DNA of 64,000 bases from Oscillospiraceae bacterium (GTDB lineage Bacteria > Bacillota > Clostridia > Oscillospirales > Ruminococcaceae), in the NCBI GenBank assembly GCA_017550285.1, contig JAFZPP010000011.1:1-64000 (forward strand), in the 5' to 3' direction. Shown piece after piece: positions 14,995-23,104 of this stretch (the first letter of the stretch is position 1; each line of letters opens with the position of its first letter). Under the pieces are notes generated by a model. It saw nothing but the letters and a program-made list of their open reading frames with translations. It had not been told where the DNA came from and ran no database searches. The position numbers and the translations under genes are program-made.

Positions 14995-16278
14995 TTATTT
15001 CACAAGCTGTTCGAGGGCTGCGAGCCTGACGCAGATGCAGAAAAGCTCCATTGCCTGCTTGAGCTCCTCGCAGACCGGATAGGTCGGTGCAATACGGATA
15101 TTGCTGTCATCCGGATCGTTCTTGTAGGGATAGGTCGCGCCTGCGCCGGTCAGCGTGACGCCGCCCTCCTTGCAGAGCTGGACGATGCGCTTTGCAGTCC
15201 CCTTCGGCGCATTGAACGAGACGAAATAGCCGCCCTCGGGCTTTGTCCACGAAGCGATGCCGAGCGGGGCGATCTCCTGCTCGAGCGTATTCAGAACGAT
15301 ATCGAACTTCGGCTTGAGGATTGCAGCGTGCTTTTTCATATATGCGCGCATGTTGTCCGCATTGCCGAAATAGCGCACATGGCGAAGCTGATTGAGCTTA
15401 TCGAAGCCGATTGTCTGGATGCCGAGGTTTTTGCAGAGTTCGTCGAGATTTGCCTTTGCAGTGTTCATTGCAGCAACGCCTGCGCCCGGGAAGGTGACCT
15501 TCGAGGTCGAGACGAACTGATAGAACATCCCCTCGCTGCCTGCTTCTGCACATGCCTGATTGATCGTCAGCGGCTGCTTCGGCGTATCGGTCAGGTGGTG
15601 GATGCAGTATGCATTATCCCAGAAGATACGGAAATCCTTTGCTGCGGGCTTGAGTGCTGCAAATGCGCGGACGGTCTCATCGCTGTAGACGATGCCGGAC
15701 GGGTTTGCATAGATCGGTACGCACCAGATGCCCTTGACGGTCTCGTCGTTTTCGACATACTTTTTGACCATTGCCATATCGGGACCGTTGTCATCGGTCG
15801 GAACCGGAATCATCTCCACGCCGAAATACTCGGTCAGCGCAAAGTGGCGGTCATAGCCCGGGACAGGGCAGAGGAATTTCACCTTGTCGAGTCTGCTCCA
15901 CGGTGTACATCCTGCGATGCCCTTGACATAGGCAATCTGGAGACATGCGAACATCAGCTCAAGGCTTGAATTTCCGCCGACGAAAACCTCTTCGGGCTTT
16001 GCACCGAGGATATCCGCAAAGAGCTTCTTCGCCTCGGAAATACCGGTCAGGACGCCGTAATTGCGGCAGTCATCGCCGGTCTCGGAGATCATTTCTGCAT
16101 CGGAGGGCAGGGCGTTCATCAGCGGCAGGGAGATTGCAAGCTGTTCCGGACCGGGCTTGCCGCGCGCCATATTCAGGCTGAGCTTTTTTGCCTGAAATGC
16201 ATCATATGCGCTTTTGGTTTTCTGAAGCAGATCGGCAAGCTCAGCCGCGGACTGCTCTTTCAACAGCTTCTTTTCCAT
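14995..16278 (-). CDS. Aminotransferase class I/II, probably an aspartate aminotransferase of the PF12897 type
   Basis: This 427-residue PLP enzyme has an Ala/Lys-rich N-terminal helix, then LNMARGKPGPEQL, GNSSLELM, CPVPGYDRHF and YANPSGIVYS. The probable PLP lysine is in STSKVTFPGAG. The GNSSLELM and CPVPGYDRHF patterns are those I associate with the divergent aspartate aminotransferase subgroup found in actinobacteria and Clostridia. The substrate is inferred, and a broader aminotransferase role is possible. It has its own promoter at 16386-16414 and lies upstream of serS with a hairpin between them. Confidence 0.85.
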   Translation of the reverse strand: MEKKLLKEQSAAELADLLQKTKSAYDAFQAKKLSLNMARGKPGPEQLAISLPLMNALPSDAEMISETGDDCRNYGVLTGISEAKKLFADILGAKPEEVFVGGNSSLELMFACLQIAYVKGIAGCTPWSRLDKVKFLCPVPGYDRHFALTEYFGVEMIPVPTDDNGPDMAMVKKYVENDETVKGIWCVPIYANPSGIVYSDETVRAFAALKPAAKDFRIFWDNAYCIHHLTDTPKQPLTINQACAEAGSEGMFYQFVSTSKVTFPGAGVAAMNTAKANLDELCKNLGIQTIGFDKLNQLRHVRYFGNADNMRAYMKKHAAILKPKFDIVLNTLEQEIAPLGIASWTKPEGGYFVSFNAPKGTAKRIVQLCKEGGVTLTGAGATYPYKNDPDDSNIRIAPTYPVCEELKQAMELFCICVRLAALEQLVK

Positions 16279-16385
16279 ATCGTGGAATCATCCTTTCAAA
16301 TATTGGCTCGCTGTTATGTAACCGCACAGCGGAATCGGTATACCGTGCGAATTGACATTTTTTTCACAATCGAGCGTTTGGATTT

Positions 16386-16414
16386 ATTATAGCATATCTT
16401 CCGTAAAAAAGCAA
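16386..16414 (-). promoter_or_regulatory. Promoter of the aminotransferase gene
   Basis: On the minus strand TTGCTT (16409-16414), 17-bp spacer ending in TGC, TATAAT (16386-16391). Confidence 0.8.
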
Positions 16415-16612
16415 GTGTTTTTTTGAGAAAGACAGTTTTCACAGAAAATGAGAAAACTGCCGTGCAAAATTTGAAATTCCGGCGTCTGTTTAGGCAGACG
16501 GATTTGCCGGTTCTGTGCCTGCTTTTCTGTCATGATCCGCAGTCAGAAGGCTGCCGGTATTTCCTGTTTCCGGTTTCTGATTTCGATTTTTGCAATTCTC
16601 AGCGGCTTCCTC
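16415..16612. other. Non-coding spacer between divergent promoters
   Basis: The gene-free stretch 16279-16684 holds two divergent promoters and two hairpins. One is CAGTTTTC/GAAAACTG at 16433-16459. The other is a nested stem at 16479-16510 (CCGGC-GTCTG with CAGAC...GCCGG). A plus-strand open frame at 16423-16821 overlaps the next gene, has no ribosome site and is not credible. Confidence 0.5.
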
Positions 16613-16641
16613 TTGAATTTTACGGGATTATATGGTATAAT
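16613..16641 (+). promoter_or_regulatory. Promoter of the DUF2953-ytfJ genes
   Basis: TTGAAT (16613-16618), 17 bp, TATAAT (16636-16641). Confidence 0.8.
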
Positions 16642-16684
16642 AAAACGGAATATTCGTTGACATGCGGAAGGAGGCGTACAGTCT

Positions 16685-17647
16685 TTGGTCGGAACCATAC
16701 TCCTTATTATATTGTTTATTCTGTGCATGCTCCTGCTGCTGCCGGTTCGCGCAAAGGCGTCCTACGGGGACGGAAAATGGTCTGTTGCCGTCTATTACGC
16801 CTTTATTCGCCTGTTCCATAAGGAATCGAAAGAAAAGCCGCAGCCGGATCTGCCGAAGAAGCCGGAGGATTTGCCCGAGGGCGAAGCACCGCCGGTACCG
16901 GAGACGGATGCCGCGCAGACTGCGGAAAAGCCGAAGCCGAAACCGCAGCCTGTCAGTGCACCGTCGGAACAGGAAACGGAAACACCGGAGCCGGAAGCAG
17001 AAGCGGATGATTTCTCGGAGCCGCTCGATCCGGAGCAGCTTGCCGATACCGTTGAGACACCGGACATCAAGCCGGAGAAGAAACGCAGAAAGCGGAAGGC
17101 GAAAAAGGAAGAATCCGCTGCGGAAGTCGCCGATCCGGATGACCTTCCGGATTTGGATGCAGAACCGGAGCCGGAGAAGAAACCGCGCGGCATCCGCGGC
17201 TTTATCGAGCGCCTCAAGCCGCATTCGGTCTCGGATGTGCTCGGGCTTGCGGAGGACGGCTTTGCGGCGCTGACCCCTGCCCTGCGATTCCTGACAAAGC
17301 ATATCCACTTCCGGCATATCAGGCTGTATCTTGCAATCGGCACGGATGATCCTGCAAATACGGCGACGCTTTACGGCAAAATCTGTGCCGCGGCATATAA
17401 TCTGCTCGGCGCGATGCAGTGCTGGTTTGATGTGGAGGCGGATGAATTCCGCATTCTCGCAGATTTTTACAATGACAAGATCACCTTCCGCGGCGCGGTT
17501 GAGGTGCGAATCTCGCCGATGGCAGCGATCATTCTGGTGCTGATTCTCGGCTGCAAATTCCTTTGGCGGACGGTTTGCAGATTCCGTCGGGAGGATAAAG
17601 AGGCGAAGCTGCGCGAAAAGGAATCGTCGCCGCTTCCGCAGGCATAA
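16685..17647 (+). CDS. DUF2953-like membrane protein
   Basis: This 320-residue protein has an N-terminal membrane helix (about 3-20), a long Pro/Glu/Lys-rich cytoplasmic linker (about 45-175), and a C-terminal domain (FLTKHIHFRHIRLYLAIGTDDPANTATLYG) resembling DUF2953, with a final helix at about 277-292. In sporulating Firmicutes DUF2953 proteins are commonly encoded next to ytfJ, exactly as here, and are linked to spore formation by context. The start is TTG 16685 with GGAAGGAGG upstream at about 10 nt spacing; no ATG is suitably placed. The acidic linker makes it longer than usual family members. Confidence 0.75.
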   Translation: MVGTILLIILFILCMLLLLPVRAKASYGDGKWSVAVYYAFIRLFHKESKEKPQPDLPKKPEDLPEGEAPPVPETDAAQTAEKPKPKPQPVSAPSEQETETPEPEAEADDFSEPLDPEQLADTVETPDIKPEKKRRKRKAKKEESAAEVADPDDLPDLDAEPEPEKKPRGIRGFIERLKPHSVSDVLGLAEDGFAALTPALRFLTKHIHFRHIRLYLAIGTDDPANTATLYGKICAAAYNLLGAMQCWFDVEADEFRILADFYNDKITFRGAVEVRISPMAAIILVLILGCKFLWRTVCRFRREDKEAKLREKESSPLPQA

Positions 17648-17726
17648 TATCAATGATACAGGATACAGTCAATCTTCCGAAACGGCTCCGGCTGTTCGGT
17701 AAATCATTTTTCAGGAGGATACTACA

Positions 17727-18143
17727 ATGAGCGAACGCAGCAAAGAGCATCCGGTGCAGGAAACCCTGCGCGTCACAATGGATGAAATCCGCGGTATGGT
17801 CGATGCCAATACCATTATCGGCAAGCCGATCAACTGCGACAACGGCACAACCGTCATCCCGATTTCCAAGGTCAGCTTCGGATTTGCCTCCGGCGGCTCC
17901 GATCTGCCGACCAAGGTTGCAAAGGATATGTTCGGCGGCGGCGGCGGCGCCGGTGTCACGATCACGCCGATTGCGTTTCTGGTAATCATGCCGAACGATG
18001 TCAAGCTCATGCAGCTTTCCGTCAATGCATCCACGCCGAATGCAATCATCAATATGGTGCCGGATGTTATGGACAAGGTGACAGGCTTCCTTGCAGGCAG
18101 ACAGGCAAAGCGTGAAGGAGAGACCGAGGTTGTCGGCGAATGA
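17727..18143 (+). CDS. ytfJ: GerW family sporulation protein YtfJ
   Basis: This 138-residue protein matches YtfJ/GerW: NTIIGKPI, DNGTTVIPISKVSFGFASGG, a Gly-rich stretch (GGGGGAGVTITPIAFLVI) and a C-terminal helix. YtfJ is a small forespore-associated protein; in Bacillus, GerW is needed for germination with particular germinants. It follows the DUF2953 gene by about 80 bp, and the pair probably shares a promoter. AGGAGG lies 7 nt before the ATG. Its presence suggests a spore-forming ancestry, although other sporulation genes are not visible in this window. Confidence 0.93.
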   Translation: MSERSKEHPVQETLRVTMDEIRGMVDANTIIGKPINCDNGTTVIPISKVSFGFASGGSDLPTKVAKDMFGGGGGAGVTITPIAFLVIMPNDVKLMQLSVNASTPNAIINMVPDVMDKVTGFLAGRQAKREGETEVVGE

Positions 18144-18214
18144 TGCTGCTGACTGCGCGGCGGTATGTTCCGCAGCGCCCGAAACGATCAGGCTGACCTT
18201 CAACGGAGAATAAT

Positions 18215-18943
18215 ATGGAAAAAATCAGAGTTCAGAAACTGCTCTCGGATGCCGGATACTGCTCGCGGCGAAAGGCGGAGGCGCTGATCGCAGCAGGCAA
18301 GGTCAAGTGCAACGGGCATCCGGTGACGCTGGGCGATAAGGCACTCCCGACCGATCTGATTACGGTCGCCGGAGAGCAGGTCTATATCCCGAAGAAAAAG
18401 GAATTCCGCTATATTATGATGAATAAGCCGCGCGGCTATGTCACAACCCTCTCCGATGAGCAGGGCAGACGCTGCGTGACCGATCTGCTGGAGGGCGTGG
18501 ATACGCGCGTCTATCCGATCGGGCGGCTTGACCGGAATTCCGAGGGGCTGCTGCTCTTTACGAATGACGGCGCCTTTGCAAACGGCATTATGCATCCCTC
18601 GCGCGAGGTTGCAAAGACTTACCGCGTGACGGTGCGCCCGCCGGTCTCGGAGGAGCAGCTCACGCAGATGTCCGCAGGCGTCACGCTCGATGACGGCTTC
18701 AAAACCGCACCGGCGAATATTGTTACGCAGGTCACGGAGCCGACCCGCGTCGTCCTGATGATTACGATTCACGAGGGCAAAAAGCGCGAAATCCGCCGGA
18801 TGTGCGATGCAGTCGGGCTGGAGGTCGCGCGCCTGCGCCGTGTTTCGATCGGACCGGTCAAGCTCGGCATGCTGAAACCGGGCGAATGGCGTGATCTGAC
18901 AACGGAGGAGCTGCGTGCCCTGCGCACCGCAATCGGAAAGTGA
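18215..18943 (+). CDS. rluB: rRNA pseudouridine synthase (RluB/RsuA family)
   Basis: This 242-residue enzyme isomerises a uridine in ribosomal RNA. An S4 RNA-binding domain occupies about residues 4-50 (RVQKLLSDAGYCSRRKAE). The catalytic motif is GRLDRNSEGLLLFTNDG with Asp at about 106, and the C-terminal EGKKREIRRM is conserved. The exact target (23S position 2605 for RluB, or a 16S site for RsuA) is inferred from overall similarity to Gram-positive RluB. CGGAG lies shortly before the ATG. A 72-residue gene follows after 4 nt. Confidence 0.92.
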   Translation: MEKIRVQKLLSDAGYCSRRKAEALIAAGKVKCNGHPVTLGDKALPTDLITVAGEQVYIPKKKEFRYIMMNKPRGYVTTLSDEQGRRCVTDLLEGVDTRVYPIGRLDRNSEGLLLFTNDGAFANGIMHPSREVAKTYRVTVRPPVSEEQLTQMSAGVTLDDGFKTAPANIVTQVTEPTRVVLMITIHEGKKREIRRMCDAVGLEVARLRRVSIGPVKLGMLKPGEWRDLTTEELRALRTAIGK

Positions 18944-18947
18944 AGCG

Positions 18948-19166
18948 ATGGGAGAATATCTACATTTTGAGGTGATGCCGGAGACTGTGCAGCGAAAGGA
19001 CAATATTCTGCACGGCATCTGCGGCTACTGGCAGGGAAAGCCGGTCGTATTCATGTATGATATGTCCTGTCAGGATATCATCATTCCGGAGAGCTTAGAA
19101 CCGGTGTATCCGGCGATTGAGGACGCAGTGATGCGCTTTCTGCGGCAGACCGGCATGATGCGGTGA
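18948..19166 (+). CDS. Small hypothetical protein downstream of rluB
   Basis: This 72-residue acidic protein begins MGEYLHFEVMP, 4 nt after the rluB stop. The tight spacing suggests co-transcription and translational coupling, because its own ribosome site is weak. It contains YWQGKPVVFMYDMSC and ends in a helical stretch. I do not recognise a family. The function is unknown; conservation next to rluB would be the best evidence that it is real. Confidence 0.55.
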   Translation: MGEYLHFEVMPETVQRKDNILHGICGYWQGKPVVFMYDMSCQDIIIPESLEPVYPAIEDAVMRFLRQTGMMR

Positions 19167-19187
19167 CATTTTTGAGGAGGACATACG

Positions 19188-19661
19188 ATGCAGCAGACAA
19201 ATTCGGTTCCTGTGAAAAAATCGGCACTATGGGGCATGCTTTCCGCACTGGCAGTCTGGCTGCCGGTGCTGCTGGCGGATGTCTTTGATGAATATGTGCT
19301 GCATGCAAGTCCGGCATTTTCGCTGCCGATCTTCTGCGCGGCGCCGGTTGTACTGACGGTGCTTTATGTGAAGCGGCGCAGGGCGGACGGTGCGCGCAGG
19401 CGGAATTTTGCGGTATGGCTGCTCTGCTATGCCGCCGTATTCACGCTTGTCTGGCTGCTGATCTGCACGGAAATCAATACGTATGATATTGCGGTCATTG
19501 TGCCGCAGCATCAGTTCGGGCGCGGGCTGGATTTCAACGGCATCGAATATGCGTGGTTCGGGATTCCTGCGCTGCTCCTGTTTCTGCTGAATATCGGCAT
19601 CTATCATTTCAGCCGCTTTATGAAGCGCGGGCTGGCGCGCGCCAAGGATGATTCTCTCTGA
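19188..19661 (+). CDS. Hypothetical four-helix membrane protein
   Basis: This 157-residue protein has four predicted membrane helices (about 11-31, 44-60, 75-93 and 122-140) and a basic C-terminus. GAGGAGG precedes the ATG. It lies 21 bp after the small protein and is the last gene of this plus-strand run, ending before a shared terminator. No family is recognised and no catalytic residues stand out. Confidence 0.65.
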   Translation: MQQTNSVPVKKSALWGMLSALAVWLPVLLADVFDEYVLHASPAFSLPIFCAAPVVLTVLYVKRRRADGARRRNFAVWLLCYAAVFTLVWLLICTEINTYDIAVIVPQHQFGRGLDFNGIEYAWFGIPALLLFLLNIGIYHFSRFMKRGLARAKDDSL

Positions 19662-19675
19662 AAGAAGGAAACAAA

Positions 19676-19702
19676 AAAGGGAAAGCTGTTCGCTTTCCCT
19701 TT
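19676..19702. terminator. Bidirectional terminator between convergent genes
   Basis: A perfect 11-bp stem (19676-19686 with 19692-19702) with 5-nt loop; T6 follows on the minus strand. Confidence 0.85.
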
Positions 19703-19711
19703 GAGTTGAGG

Positions 19712-20134
19712 TCACATACTGTGACTGTGCTGTTTGATCGCAGCGCGTGCCTTGTTGACAATGGTTTTGTCGTTCTCGTATGTGAGCATGCTTGTGGCGC
19801 GGGCAATATCCACCCAGCGGATTTCCGCGATCTCCTCCGCCTGCGGCACAAAGTCATAATTGCGTGCCAGCGCGAGAAAATAGACGACGATCTTCTGTGT
19901 ATCCCGCTTGGGCGAATAGGAGACAGTCTCCCGAAATGTCTGATCTAAGATGACATCCAGTCCGGTTTCCTCCTTGATTTCGCGTTTCGCGGTTTCGAGC
20001 TCCGTCTCATCACCCTCCACATGCCCTTTGGGAAACGACCAGTGACCGCTGTTGATATGCTTGATCAGCAGAATCTCGACATTGCCGTGAAACCGCCGGT
20101 ACACGATCGCGCCGCATGATTTTTCGTGCAGCAT
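19712..20134 (-). CDS. NUDIX hydrolase, Ap4A-hydrolase-like
   Basis: This 140-residue protein carries a complete Nudix box at about 37-59 (GHVEGDE, then REIKEETGL), the Mg-binding loop that hydrolyses nucleoside diphosphate derivatives. The N-terminus (MLHEKSCGAIVYRR) and WSFPKGHVE resemble bis(5'-nucleosyl)-tetraphosphatases, but the substrate is inferred. It is monocistronic, with its own promoter at 20182-20210 and a shared terminator downstream. Confidence 0.88.
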   Translation of the reverse strand: MLHEKSCGAIVYRRFHGNVEILLIKHINSGHWSFPKGHVEGDETELETAKREIKEETGLDVILDQTFRETVSYSPKRDTQKIVVYFLALARNYDFVPQAEEIAEIRWVDIARATSMLTYENDKTIVNKARAAIKQHSHSM

Positions 20135-20181
20135 TCCAAAGTTCCTTTCATTGGTTTTGCAACGGGTTGTTGTTACCTAAT

Positions 20182-20210
20182 ATTATAGCACAAACGGTTT
20201 GATTTGTAAA
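20182..20210 (-). promoter_or_regulatory. Promoter of the NUDIX gene
   Basis: On the minus strand TTTACA (20205-20210), 17-bp spacer ending in TGC, TATAAT (20182-20187). Confidence 0.75.
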
Positions 20211-20301
20211 CACCTTTTGGGCATGTTTTTTATAATTAGTAAAATATTGCGGTGAAAGGATGCCGCAGATACATATTTATTCACGAAAGGATTTGATTCT
20301 C

Positions 20302-21558
20302 ATGAACAAGAAAACAGCTTTCAGCGCAGCGGATATCCTGCTGCCGAACAAGCAGAATATGTCCGATGTATGGGCAGTCTGCGCCTGCGACCAGTATACC
20401 GGTGAGCCCGCTTACTGGGCGGAGACCGACCGCATTGCCGGTGAAAAGCCCTCTGCGCTGCGTCTGATTCTGCCGGAGGTCTATCTTGAGGATGCAGACG
20501 TCACCGACCGCATCGCAAAAATCCAGCAGACCATGAAGGACTATCTCTCCGCAGATATCTTCACCGAATACAAGAACGCAATGGTCTATATCGAGCGCAT
20601 CCAGAGCGACGGCAAAATGCGTGCCGGTCTGATCGGCAAGATCGACCTTGAGCAGTATGATTACAGCAAGGGCTCTGTTTCGCCGGTCCGCGCGACCGAG
20701 GCGACTGTTCCGGAGCGGATTCCGCCCCGTGTCCGCATCCGCCGCGGCGCAGCGCTGGAGCTGCCGCATATCATGATTCTGCTCGATGATACGAAGAAAA
20801 CCGTCATTGAGCCGCTTGCATCCGAGAAGGAAGGCATGGAGCTGCTCTATGATACAAAGCTGATGCAGGGCGGCGGCTCGATCAAGGGCTGGCTGGTTCC
20901 GCAGGCGGCACAGGAGCGCATCATTGCCGCACTGACCGCACTCGGCACCGAATCCGGCGAGGCGAATCCGCTGGTCTATGCGATGGGCGACGGCAACCAC
21001 TCCCTCGCAACTGCCAAGGCATTCTATGAGGAATGGAAGGCTGCAAATCCCGACGCAGATACCGAGAATGCCCCGATGCGCTATGCACTCGTCGAGCTGG
21101 TCAATCTGCACAGTCCGGCACTTGAGTTTGAGGCGATTCACCGTATTCTCAATCAGATCGACGCGGAAAAGCTGCTGCGCGACATGACCGCAGCGCTTGA
21201 TCTGCGCACCGATGAGATCGAAACACAGGGCTTTACGGTCGTCTGCGGCGGCAGAAAGCAGCTGTTCTATATCCACAAGCCGACCTCGAATCTGACCGTC
21301 GGCAGCGTACAGAGCTTCCTCGATGCATGGCTCCGCGAAAACGGCGGAAAGATCGACTATATCCACGGCGCGGATGTTGTCGAGAGCCTTGCCGCAGAGA
21401 AGAACAGCCTCGGCATCCTTCTGCCGGATATGCAGAAATCCGAGCTGTTCCCGACCGTCATCAAGGACGGCGCACTGCCGCGCAAGACCTTCTCCATGGG
21501 TCATGCAGCCGACAAGCGGTTCTATATGGAAGCACGCAGAATTGTGGCGAATATCTGA
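20302..21558 (+). CDS. DUF1015 family protein
   Basis: This 418-residue protein matches DUF1015: ADILLPNKQNMSDVWAV, ACDQYTGEP, RLILPEVYLED and the conserved AMGDGNHSLATA. The biochemical role is not established, although the conserved Asp-Gly-Asn-His suggests an enzyme. GAAAGGA lies about 10 nt before ATG 20302, which I prefer to the longer frame from 20260. A TATAAT at 20231-20236 may be its -10, but the -35 is poor. It appears monocistronic. Confidence 0.88.
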   Translation: MNKKTAFSAADILLPNKQNMSDVWAVCACDQYTGEPAYWAETDRIAGEKPSALRLILPEVYLEDADVTDRIAKIQQTMKDYLSADIFTEYKNAMVYIERIQSDGKMRAGLIGKIDLEQYDYSKGSVSPVRATEATVPERIPPRVRIRRGAALELPHIMILLDDTKKTVIEPLASEKEGMELLYDTKLMQGGGSIKGWLVPQAAQERIIAALTALGTESGEANPLVYAMGDGNHSLATAKAFYEEWKAANPDADTENAPMRYALVELVNLHSPALEFEAIHRILNQIDAEKLLRDMTAALDLRTDEIETQGFTVVCGGRKQLFYIHKPTSNLTVGSVQSFLDAWLRENGGKIDYIHGADVVESLAAEKNSLGILLPDMQKSELFPTVIKDGALPRKTFSMGHAADKRFYMEARRIVANI

Positions 21559-21594
21559 TAATTCGGTGAAAGCCGCGATTTGCATGCATTTTGC

Positions 21595-21623
21595 TTGCAA
21601 TTTGCAGAAAGATATGCTATAAT
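21595..21623 (+). promoter_or_regulatory. Promoter of the leucine-rich surface protein operon
   Basis: TTGCAA (21595-21600), 17-bp spacer ending in TGC, TATAAT (21618-21623); the leader is about 160 nt. Confidence 0.8.
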
Positions 21624-21662
21624 GGCATTGCAGTGTCCGCTGCCGCGGAGGAAACGGCTGCG

Positions 21663-21743
21663 AAAGAGGGCGCTGCACTGCCTGCCGCATATGCAGAACG
21701 GATATCCGGCAGGGCGGAAACAGCTTGCGTTTCTGCCCTCTTT
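21663..21743 (+). promoter_or_regulatory. Possible attenuator in the leader of the surface protein operon
   Basis: AGGGCGGAAAC (21711-21721) pairs with GTTTCTGCCCT (21729-21739) followed by CTTTT, a terminator-like hairpin upstream of the start codon. An earlier AAAGAGGGC (21663-21671) could instead pair with GCCCTCTTT (21735-21743), so two exclusive folds are possible. Confidence 0.4.
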
Positions 21744-21790
21744 TGCTGTGCAGGGGGAAAGATTCGATTTTGAGAGGGAGTTTTTCGGGT

Positions 21791-23104
21791 ATGAATTTTC
21801 ACGCATTTCTGCGCGGCGGTGCAGTCTGTACCGCAGCACTTGCCGCGCTGCTCTGTACGCCGCTGACCTGTTTTGCAGATGAGAGCAGCACAGCCGGTGA
21901 GATTGCCGCGGATTCGGACGAGGAGCCGGAGGCAAAAACCTATACCAGCGGCGACTATACCTATTCCGTTCTGGTGGATGCGGATGACGAAACGCACAGG
22001 GGTGCGCGCATCGAATCCTATTCCGGCAGTGAAACAGAAATTGAGATTCCGGCGGAGCTGGATGATCTGTCCGTGGTATCGCTCGGCGACTATGCCTTTG
22101 CCGGTGCTGCGGATGTGACGAAGTTTACGCTGCCGGAATCCGTGACGGAGATCGGCAAATACACCTTTGCGGCTTGTACCAGCCTGCTGGAATATGTCGT
22201 TGCGGAGGAGAATCCGTATTTTGAGGCGAAGGACGGCATTCTGTATGCAGACGAGGGCGAGAGCCTGATGCGCTATCCGATCGGACGGAAGCCGACGGAT
22301 TACACCGTTCCGGACGGCATTCTGCGTATCGGTCATGCGGCATTTGCAGATTGCAGCTCGCTGACCTCGATCACATTTCCGGATGGGCTGAATTTCATCG
22401 GTACTGCGGCATTTTCTGACTGCACCGGACTGACGGAGGTCGTGATTCCGGACGGCGTGGAGCTGATCTCTGATTTTACCTTCAACAGCTGTACGAATCT
22501 GCGCTCCGTGACATTGCCGGACGGGCTGCGCGAGATCGGCGCGGCGGCATTTTCTGCGACGGCACTGGAGTCGGTTACCCTGCCGGAATCACTGATTGTC
22601 ATCGGTGAGCAGGCGTTCATCGCAACTCCGATGACCGAGATTACCGTTCCGGGCAGTGTCAGCGATATCGGATACAGCGCCCTCGGCTGGGATGTCAAGC
22701 CGGACGGACAGCTCTACTGTAAGCCTGATTTCATTGTCCGCGGCTATGCAAATACTGCTGCGGAGGATTATGTCAAAGGCACCGAATATGAAAATATCTG
22801 CAAATTTGAGCCGCTGAATGAACCGGAACCGCAGAATGCGGACGGCGGCGATGCGGAAACCGAGCCGGAAAAGAAAAGCTCCGGCGTTGTCAAGGTGATC
22901 GGCATTTCTGCCTGCGGCGCGGCAATTCTCGGAATCATTGCAGCTGCGGCGCTTTCCGGCAGAAAGAAGAAGAAAACGCCTGCGCAGAAGGAAGAATTCG
23001 AAGAAACCGGTGCAGCGGAGCCGGATGATGCGTCCGGAGAAACGGATGCGCCGGAACAGGCTGCTGCGGCAGAAGAAGAGGAGACATCGGATGATGAAGC
23101 GTAA
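21791..23104 (+). CDS. BspA-like leucine-rich surface protein with C-terminal membrane anchor (first copy)
   Basis: This 437-residue protein has a signal peptide ending around CFA (residue 28), an acidic spacer, and about eight BspA-type leucine-rich repeats of the form LPESVTEIGKYTFAACTSL, roughly residues 90-310. A C-terminal membrane helix follows (VIGISACGAAILGIIAAAAL), then a KKKK stop-transfer and an acidic cytoplasmic tail. Such proteins are displayed on the cell surface and in other bacteria bind host or matrix components; the ligand here is unknown. GAGGGAG precedes ATG 21791. The next gene starts 14 bp inside its end, so the two are translationally coupled. Confidence 0.85.
   Translation: MNFHAFLRGGAVCTAALAALLCTPLTCFADESSTAGEIAADSDEEPEAKTYTSGDYTYSVLVDADDETHRGARIESYSGSETEIEIPAELDDLSVVSLGDYAFAGAADVTKFTLPESVTEIGKYTFAACTSLLEYVVAEENPYFEAKDGILYADEGESLMRYPIGRKPTDYTVPDGILRIGHAAFADCSSLTSITFPDGLNFIGTAAFSDCTGLTEVVIPDGVELISDFTFNSCTNLRSVTLPDGLREIGAAAFSATALESVTLPESLIVIGEQAFIATPMTEITVPGSVSDIGYSALGWDVKPDGQLYCKPDFIVRGYANTAAEDYVKGTEYENICKFEPLNEPEPQNADGGDAETEPEKKSSGVVKVIGISACGAAILGIIAAAALSGRKKKKTPAQKEEFEETGAAEPDDASGETDAPEQAAAAEEEETSDDEA

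Noticed and set aside
16423-16821. A plus-strand open frame in the spacer before the DUF2953 gene
   Set aside because: It overlaps the promoter and the first part of the DUF2953 gene, lacks a ribosome site and has no protein-like pattern.
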